Shown here: positions 22,231 to 27,972 of the stretch, in pieces
How the letters are laid out: the number at the start of each line of letters is the position of its first letter
Position numbering within the stretch: position 1 is the first letter of the stretch
Assembly: GCA_002803225.1 (NCBI GenBank)
Contig: NXFV01001488.1
Coordinates: 1 to 27,972, forward strand
Source: Gamarada debralockiae
Lineage: Eukaryota > Ascomycota > Leotiomycetes > Helotiales > Hyphodiscaceae
Length of the DNA stretch: 27,972 nucleotides
Reading direction: 5' to 3'
The notes under the pieces: model-generated
The model's database searches: none
Told to the model about the DNA's origin: nothing
The model's input: the letters and a program-made list of their open reading frames with translations, nothing else
Made by a program: the position numbers and the translations under genes

Positions 22231-22258
22231 AAGCCCAATTAAATTATTAATTAGGCTT
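22231..22258. repeat. Hairpin-forming inverted repeat
   Basis: AAGCC, C, AATTAA, a 4-base loop, TTAATT, A, GGCTT: an 11-bp stem with one mismatch. It is the first of several inverted repeats in the next 430 bp. A terminator or transposon-end role cannot be shown. Confidence 0.6.
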
Positions 22259-22316
22259 TAGAAATATAATAGTTTATTTTAGTTTAAGTAATTCGTTACA
22301 CATTATAATTTTAGCT

Positions 22317-22374
22317 AAGAGGCCTCTTGCCTTTAAAATTACTAGGTCTATAGGAGGCCTCCTATATAAGACCT
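22317..22374. repeat. Cluster of AGGCCT-centred palindromes
   Basis: AAGAGGCCTCTT at 22317-22328 is a perfect 12-bp palindrome. TATAGGAGGCCTCCTATA at 22349-22366 is a perfect 18-bp palindrome. The second lies inside an outer stem, AGGTCT (22344-22349) with AGACCT (22369-22374), giving a longer imperfect cruciform. The shared GAGGCCTC core and close spacing are unlikely by chance in AT-rich DNA. Confidence 0.7.
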
Positions 22375-22385
22375 CTTGTATAAGA

Positions 22386-22478
22386 AAGGACGCTAAGGTA
22401 ATAGGGTCGCTAGGCAATCTCGCAAGCGAACTAGTGAACGGTTAATAGTCCGATTGCCTTAACTGACGTCCTTGCGAG
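22386..22478. other. Interlocked inverted repeats (possible relic of a structured RNA)
   Basis: Three pairings overlap. AGGCAATC (22412-22419) pairs with GATTGCCT (22452-22459). CTCGCAAG (22419-22426) pairs with CTTGCGAG (22471-22478). AAGGACG.TAAGG (22386-22398) pairs with CCTTA.....CGTCCTT (22457-22473). The first two interlock in A-B-A'-B' order like a pseudoknot, and the third competes with both. The block is GC-richer than its surroundings and keeps CA/TG and CG. No known RNA family could be matched. Confidence 0.4.
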
Positions 22479-22584
22479 GTGAGAATCCCTATAAATATCT
22501 TACTACAAATAATATTAGTTAAGATTGTTAAAGGGGTGTAGAAGCCTAGAGGCTAGTGTATAATGAATCATGTGATAATAAGTC

Positions 22585-22600
22585 ATATGCACTTGCATAT
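22585..22600. repeat. Near-palindrome
   Basis: ATATGCA, CT, TGCATAT: perfect 7-bp arms around 2 bases. Just downstream, ATAGACAG (22609-22616) and CTGTCTAT (22643-22650) form another 8-bp inverted pair. Both may belong to the same inverted-repeat-dense tract that starts at 22231. Confidence 0.5.
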
Positions 22601-22659
22601 AATAAGGGATAGACAGGTACCACACTATATTTAGATAGAGATCTGTCTATATAATAGAC

Positions 22660-23559
22660 AAGTAGTTTAGTTAATACATTTAGTCCTCAAACTTATTAAA
22701 AGAGATTTGCGTCAAAGCTAGTAAAGAGACGTAGTAGGTTTACTGAGGGTACTATAGTAGTGACGATAATAAGGATAATAAGGATAGTAATAATAGCAGG
22801 TCAAATTTGATAGCCTTAGACTACTGCCTTAGTCTTATCTTCAATAATAATATAGCTAGAAATAAGACAGTAAAAGGGCTTATTAAATACTAACGTCTGT
22901 CCTTGCGTCCTAAGACGTACTATATTATAAGACAAATTTATAGTTTTAGAATTATAAATTTTTTTTAATAGGTCTATAAAGTTGTTTATTAATATATTAC
23001 TTTTTTTTTAACTATTTCTCCTTAAGGAGACTACTTAGTAATAAGAAAAAGACTATAGTTAATTATATTATTAATCGTTTTAATTACGCCACTAATCACT
23101 GCTTCGGCTATTTCCCTTTACTTAATTGTGATTATTAAAGTCTCTTTAAAATTTAAAGTACTTAAGGAAAGGTTTTATAATAAAAGAATATAGCTAAGTT
23201 TTAAAGACACTTAAAGACGAAAATAATATAGTCTAAGAGTTACTCTAGTATAAGGAGAGGGGTATAAACGCTATATGTTTTAGCTTAGGATTTAGTACTA
23301 ATTAGTGAGTATTAACTTAATTAGCTTAATTAATAATACTATATAGCTGGGGCCTTAGGCACTAGGGTTAAGCAGTGGCTGAGAAATTCTTTTCCTGAGA
23401 CTGCTAGGCAAGACAGTGAATGAGGTATATGTCTCCAAAGGAGTAATTAAAGTCTGGCTGATAATCTATTTAGGTAGGATAAGGAAGAGTCTAGATATAA
23501 GATTTAGGAATCTTTAGCAGCGAAAGTAAATACCCTAGATAAATATGTGTTTATTATGC
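22660..23559. other. Unassigned region upstream of the AAA ATPase relic
   Basis: Mixed sequence with a small GATAATAAG-type tandem near 22765-22795 and poly-T/poly-A patches at 22955-23060. A moderately GC, CA/TG-containing stretch at 23340-23580 could hold the promoter or first exon of the downstream relic, but I could not identify a start codon. Confidence 0.3.
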
Positions 23560-24940
23560 GTATACAGAGTAGCAAGTAGTAATTACCTTTGAAAATACTT
23601 TAATATTAACAAACTTTTAGATAGGGATACTAAAGACCTAATCTTTTATATTAATATTAAATCAAAAGAGCTTTAAGATATCTTAAGAGAAGTTTTAAAG
23701 AATATTTATAGTATAAGTTTAATAGAAGAAAAGCTAATAGTAAGTCCTTTCTTATAGGAATTAAGCCCTTATTAAGCTAGGTATAGGTCGAGCGATATCT
23801 TTTGTACTACTACCTCCTAGAACTTGAATCGTATCGAAGTATTATACATACTAATATAATATCTATAAAGTACCTTAATTTATTAATTGACTATATAAAG
23901 AGGATCTATACTCTTATAACCGCGCGTCTCCTCCTGCTCCTTAAGTATAATAAGATTATATATAATCTACTTTGGGTACTCTTTAAACTAAATACCCCAG
24001 TCTATACTACTTGTTCTAGGATTAAAAAACCGTGATATATTATATATAATTTTATTAAAGAGAAGATAAATAAGTAGAAGATAAGGAACTTTAATATAGG
24101 CTACTAGTATTTCGACTTTAATAGTATAATATTCGGTAAGACTTCTATTAAGCTTATTATTCTAAAATTCCGTAGGATATAATATATTAATACTCTCTTA
24201 GCTTTCTCTTTTAAATATTATTTAGACAAAGAAGAGATTAAACCTAATCTTATTAACTATAGTCGGAAGTTTGTCTCCTTAATAGGTACTTACTATATCT
24301 ATTATTAAGATAAAGTATTTGTTATAAACAAAGGAGAGCTAGTAATAGTATCTATTAATAGCTAGGTTATAGTTAATACTAACTTCTTTTAGAAGATGAA
24401 TTTTAATTACTCTAGGCCACGTGCTGACCTATCTATAAATTAACTTTGGAATATATTAAACGGCCTACCTTTACTATTACCTAAGCTAATTTAAAGTAAA
24501 GATATTAAGCCGGCTAAGCTAAAGGAGGATAATTTACTTATTTGCTACCTAATTATACTAGGTTTTAGTTTTAGTAAGAAGTTATAGGGTAAGTTATATC
24601 TTATCTATTTTGATATAGATATTCTATTGACTTTTAACGTAGTAGAGTTTGTAGTTACTAATATTAAAGAGATTAAATAATTACTATTACTATTCGATTA
24701 TCTATTGATTCCTAAGGAGCAAAGAGATATTATTATAGCTCTTGTAAAGGCTTGTTGTAATCTGAGCATCGAATTTAATGACTATATTATAGGCAAGGGA
24801 AAGGGAATTAATATACTCTTATAGTATAGTCTTATATCGTTTATTTGTATCGACTTACTAACATTAAAAAGTAGTTCTCCTAGAGTTAGAAAAACCTTAA
24901 TAGTAGAAGTAGTATTTAGGTATTTCTATTTACTTATAAA
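23560..24940 (+). pseudogene. DUF7025-type AAA ATPase relic, truncated after the P-loop
   Basis: Large fungal proteins of this type carry a DUF7025 domain followed by an AAA ATPase domain; their substrates are mostly unknown. Blocks in order: LLDRDTKD and YINIKSKELQDILREVL (about 23620-23690); LLELESYRSII (open from 23802 to 24035), with YNLLWVLFKLNTPVYTT; FDFNSIIFGKTSI (about 24115); YINTLLAFSFKYY; NYSRKFVSLIGTYY (about 24260); INKGELVIVSINSQVIVNT; FFQKMNFNYSRPRADL; DNLLICYLIILGFSF (about 24530). GKGKGINILL then precedes SSPRVRKT at 24873-24896. This is a GPPGVGKT Walker A motif with every Gly changed (G to S, R, R; all G-to-A) and one Pro changed to Ser (C-to-T). Similarity ends near 24940, and Walker B and the rest of the AAA domain are absent. 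In-frame stops confirm it is dead. Confidence 0.82.
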
Positions 24941-26800
24941 GTTAGTTATAAAGCTTAGCTAATTAAATTATTAATTTAAAAAGGATAGAATATTTGTTTA
25001 TAGGTCGATCTCTAGTTACTAAAAGACTATTACTATATTAGATACCTTAAGAGTTATTTAAGTTCAAGTAATTATAAAGCACTAGAATAAGTTATATTAA
25101 TTAAATAGTAGTACTATCTTTAGTACTATACTAAGTCCTTTTCTAAAAGCCCCTCTTCTCCTTTTTTAGTATTAGGGCTATAATAATATTATTATACAAA
25201 AGTGTCTTACTTTCCCTATAACTCTTTAAACTATAATTATATTTAAGAGGAACCTTATTAAGTACTTTAACTCTTATATATTTTAGCGGATAATCTCTAT
25301 CTTTCTCTTTTGCTCTTATAACCCCTTTATTTATATCTTTTAGGGCTACTACTTCCCCGGCAGACCTTCGCTATCAGGGTATTATAGTAAGATACTTCTT
25401 CTTGTACTATCTTTTAATCCTATAAACAATAAGTAATCTAATAATAACCCCTACAATAATAAAACTATTTATTACTCTTTTAGATAACTTTCTTAGTGCC
25501 TTAAAGTATAATATTATATCTTAGATAGACCCTAGTAGATAGATAGTATAGGAATAGAAGTAGGAGCTTAGTTTGGTTTTATTCTCTTCTTAGGATTTAG
25601 AAATAAGGTATTTATAGTTGTATTTATTGAAGATAGTATAATTTAAGGCGGGATTAGTACTATTGAGGAGGAACGATAGTAGATTCGCGAGTATATAAGA
25701 GAATAAAACCTTATTAGATATTACTAAGTCCTTAGAGAATGATATTTTTAGGGTTATAGGACGAAACTTACTTTAAGAAGTTATCTGTTATATTTATACT
25801 TGAAATAGACTAGAGTCTAAGTAGGCTAAGTAATTGTAATAGCGGATTGTTTATGACTATAAGCTTTCCGTTTACAAATGTAAGTTTACTACTATTTAAA
25901 TAGTAGCCGCTAATTTAAGTAAGTGATTATAGGGCTACAAAGCTTAATATAGAATTGTTTTAATATATAGAGAGGTTTAGATAGTATTTAGTATAGGCAT
26001 AGTAAATAAGGTAAAGGAATTATTAGAAATATTAAGATTACTACTATAGATAGAGTTAAGTAATTTTATATCTAGACTCGTAAGGTCGTTAATAGAGATA
26101 CTATTACTTTGTTTGTTATTTAGTAGGAGGAGTACTACTTTTGGGCTATTACACGCGACTTCGATAATTAAGATATCCTAGAGGGCAGTAAAATTAAGGT
26201 TATTTAAGTAAGGATTGTCTTTAATAATAAGAAACTCTTTATTAATCTTATATAAGAATTAGAAGTAAAAGTCTATATCTTGTATTAAATCCGCTAAGTT
26301 AATATAAATAGCTCTGATTTAAGTTTAAGATTATAATAAAGAGAATTAATATATAACTTGTATTTACAAGAGAGAAGATTCTATATATATACTTATTACT
26401 ACTAGTATCGTTAGAAGAAAGTCTTATTTTAATTATAGTATACGTAATTAATAGCAACGTATCTTATAATATATTATCTTCTACTAAACTAAGGAGAGGA
26501 AAGTCGATAGTCATTAATTAAGGGAGATTTGAGAGTATGAAATTACTAATAATAGTTTTGAGCTAAGGTACTAATATCGAAACTAATTCAGTATAGTTTG
26601 CCGCGATTAGACTACCTCCTTATATTTGTTTAAAGCCGGTTAAGATAATATTAGTAATATTATTGCTTTAGATAATAACGTTTCCGGAAATATTCTAATA
26701 AGTTCCTTATATATCTGTATTAGCCTAGGATATAAGGATAATATCTGTACAAGGCGGGTTTAATACAAAGGGATAAGATTAGTAATTTAAAGTACAATTA
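24900..26800 (-). pseudogene. Receptor L-domain (Ecm33-like) membrane protein relic
   Basis: The minus strand reads as a fungal secreted or surface protein with receptor L-domain repeats, as in the Ecm33 cell-wall family. Blocks from the N side: CTDIILIS, ISGNVII, NNITNIILTGFKQIQGGSLI (about 26630-26750); LSNLP, LMTIDFPLLS (about 26510-26550); SINDLTSLDIKLLNSIYSSN, LNISNNSFTLFTMPILNTI; SSKLTFVNGKLIVINNPLLQ (about 25850-25900); ISSINITDNFL. An Asn/Thr-rich tail leads to one hydrophobic helix, FIIVGVIIRLLIVY (about 25420-25485), then basic residues. The family usually ends in a GPI signal; here a membrane helix plus a tail of roughly 150 codons (about 24900-25410) suggests a single-pass receptor-like protein. 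Many N-glycosylation-type NxS/T sites fit a surface location. Stops and frame shifts are frequent. The tail meets the AAA relic near 24900-24940. Confidence 0.75.
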
Positions 26801-27130
26801 ATATCAACTATATATAAGGATATTAGTTAAATCACTTTATTTAAGTAGGTTAATTAAGGCTAAAAAAGACTAATCTACTCTTATAATATACGCGCAGAAT
26901 ATCGCGGCTACTCTAACAATGGCTCTTGTGTATAGTAGCTGTTACAACGCCTTATTAAACTTTATTTGTACTATAGAACAAGTAATTATAATAGTTTTAA
27001 TTACTTATTTATAAGATCTTAGCTCGCTAATAACGTTATAGACGTCTTATAATAAGTTAGAAAGTAAGTAAGCAGCAAAAATAAAGAGAAGTTAGGTCTT
27101 GTGTCTCTGCTCTATAGTATAGCTAGATAG
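26801..27130. other. Unassigned; possible upstream region of the receptor-L relic
   Basis: AT-rich sequence with no recognisable domain. A signal peptide and start codon for the minus-strand receptor-L relic should lie near 26770-26860, but no ATG followed by a hydrophobic run could be picked with confidence. Confidence 0.3.
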
Positions 27131-27396
27131 TGTGGTGGGGAAATCGGTCACGTTGATCGCTTAGCTGGATGTCACGTGCCAGCGGGACATAAATGGCCTT
27201 CGCGGCTGGGACAGCACTTAGATACTTATATATTATACAATACAGTTTTTTACCTTGTTTTCAGATATATTTGGGTGTACTTTTAAGCACTATAACCTTC
27301 GTTTTGCATTGTTTTTGTTTTATCCCTTACTAAGAGCACGTGCAATATACAGCGCAATCGGGACGCGCTTATACTTGTATTTCGATCCCTTCTATA
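27131..27396 (+). repeat. Lightly mutated LTR of the 9316/9756 family
   Basis: Begins TGTGGTGGGGAAAT and ends near CCCTTCTATA, matching both ends of the LTRs at 9316-9634 and 9756-10072. Shared inner blocks include ATAAATGGCC, GCACTTAGATA, ACTATAACCTTCGTTTT, TTTATCCCTTACTAAGAGC and CGCTTATACTTG. At 266 bp it is shorter because it lacks a ~60-bp module near the start. It keeps CACGTG boxes and most CA/TG sites, so it has seen much less RIP than its relatives. Only one LTR is in the window; it may be solo or the 5' end of an element running off the right edge. Confidence 0.75.
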
Positions 27397-27972
27397 TTAG
27401 TGACCTACGCAAGGAAGCCTTTTTCACAGTCAAGTAAAGGTATTTGTATTCTTAAGTAAGGGATGTTTGCTTTGTTTACTTTAGTTCTAATGCTTTTAAG
27501 TTATACAAGATAGTTTAGGGGATAATTGTTTTAGGGTTATTATATGTTTTAGGATATAGCGCTATTATATAAGAGAGCTTAGTCTAACTTAATAGAATTA
27601 GGTTTATTAGATTAAGTTATTTTATATTTTAAGTATAGTTTAAGGCTTATAATATAGGTTATAGGTACTATAGACAAAGAGTCGAAATGGTTTTAGTTAT
27701 AGGTACCTCTTGCCAAGGTCCAAGTAGATTATAGGCAATAGCTAATTTTATAAGAAAAGGGGTAAAAATAGGTAAAACTATAGTAAGATCTATAGCTTTA
27801 CTTAAGATAGAGGTCTAACCTCAGGAGGACTTAGACAATATAATAGGGGAAAGGGGCAAGTATTAGAAAAGTCTCCTAAGACCCTATTAAGAAGGATAGA
27901 GAGATATTAAAGAGCCTAGGAACTAAGTCCTAATTATATTTTATATTATAATCCTCCTGATCTTTTGTATTA
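27397..27972. other. Unassigned sequence after the LTR, to the window end
   Basis: If the LTR at 27131 is a 5' LTR, this would be its leader and gag region, but no primer-binding site (TGG...) follows directly and no gag or pol motif is visible. CA/TG depletion is moderate. The region ends at the window edge. Confidence 0.3.

Noticed and set aside
22386..22500. Group I intron core or ribosomal RNA fragment
   Set aside because: The interlocked helices invited the idea, but the conserved P/Q/R/S core elements and rRNA landmark sequences are not present.
27255..27437. Plus-strand 60-codon ORF
   Set aside because: Falls almost entirely inside an LTR that is shared with 9316-9634 and 9756-10072, where the frame is not kept.
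1..27972. CRISPR arrays, bacterial operons, telomeric repeats, rRNA or tRNA genes
   Set aside because: None seen; the content is fungal transposons and eukaryotic gene relics, with no regularly spaced repeats.

Overview
This window looks like an AT-rich, gene-poor compartment of a filamentous ascomycete (Pezizomycotina) genome. The base pattern is that of repeat-induced point mutation (RIP). Over long stretches, above all 1030-3790 and 5830-8800, the dinucleotides CA and TG almost vanish and reading frames are full of TAA/TAG where Gln or Trp codons would be expected. I found no intact gene. Everything I could identify is a transposon or a decayed protein-coding relic. Calls rest on reading translated frames by eye; no database search was possible.

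Layout. (1) 1-783 and 9069-9315 are two parts of one piggyBac-type transposase relic on the minus strand (copy 1). It is split by a complete Ty3/gypsy chromovirus at 784-9063, with LTRs at 784-1028 and 8809-9063, a polypurine tract, and a perfect 5-bp target duplication (ATTCC at 779-783 and 9064-9068). (2) A second, divergent piggyBac-type element (copy 2, 3796-5821, plus strand, ~50-bp terminal inverted repeats) sits inside the chromovirus reverse-transcriptase region. The nesting order is therefore piggyBac copy 1, then chromovirus, then piggyBac copy 2. (3) 9316-10072 holds two LTRs of another family facing each other, 121 bp apart. They join piggyBac copy 1 on the left to the integrase fragment of a second gypsy element (10073-10800) on the right. 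(4) 10801-16724 is degenerate sequence I could not assign, with a pyrimidine-rich, less mutated island at about 13960-14230. (5) 16725-18060 (minus) is a relic of a fungal CHAT-domain (caspase-like) protein whose catalytic His and Cys are both now Tyr. (6) 18061-22230 is unassigned. (7) 22231-22660 is unusually dense in palindromes and inverted repeats, including an interlocked pair. (8) 23560-24940 (plus) is a relic of a fungal DUF7025-type AAA ATPase with a mutated P-loop. It converges on a minus-strand relic of a receptor L-domain membrane protein (about 24900-26800). (9) A lightly mutated LTR of the inverted-pair family lies at 27131-27396, and unassigned sequence runs to the window end.

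Taken together: transposons landed in one another, and the multicopy parts were heavily mutated. Three host-type genes typical of expanded fungal families (CHAT, DUF7025-AAA, receptor-L) were also inactivated, mostly by the same kind of C-to-T/G-to-A change. No operating pathway remains in the window. Its value is as a stratified record of insertion, rearrangement and RIP.
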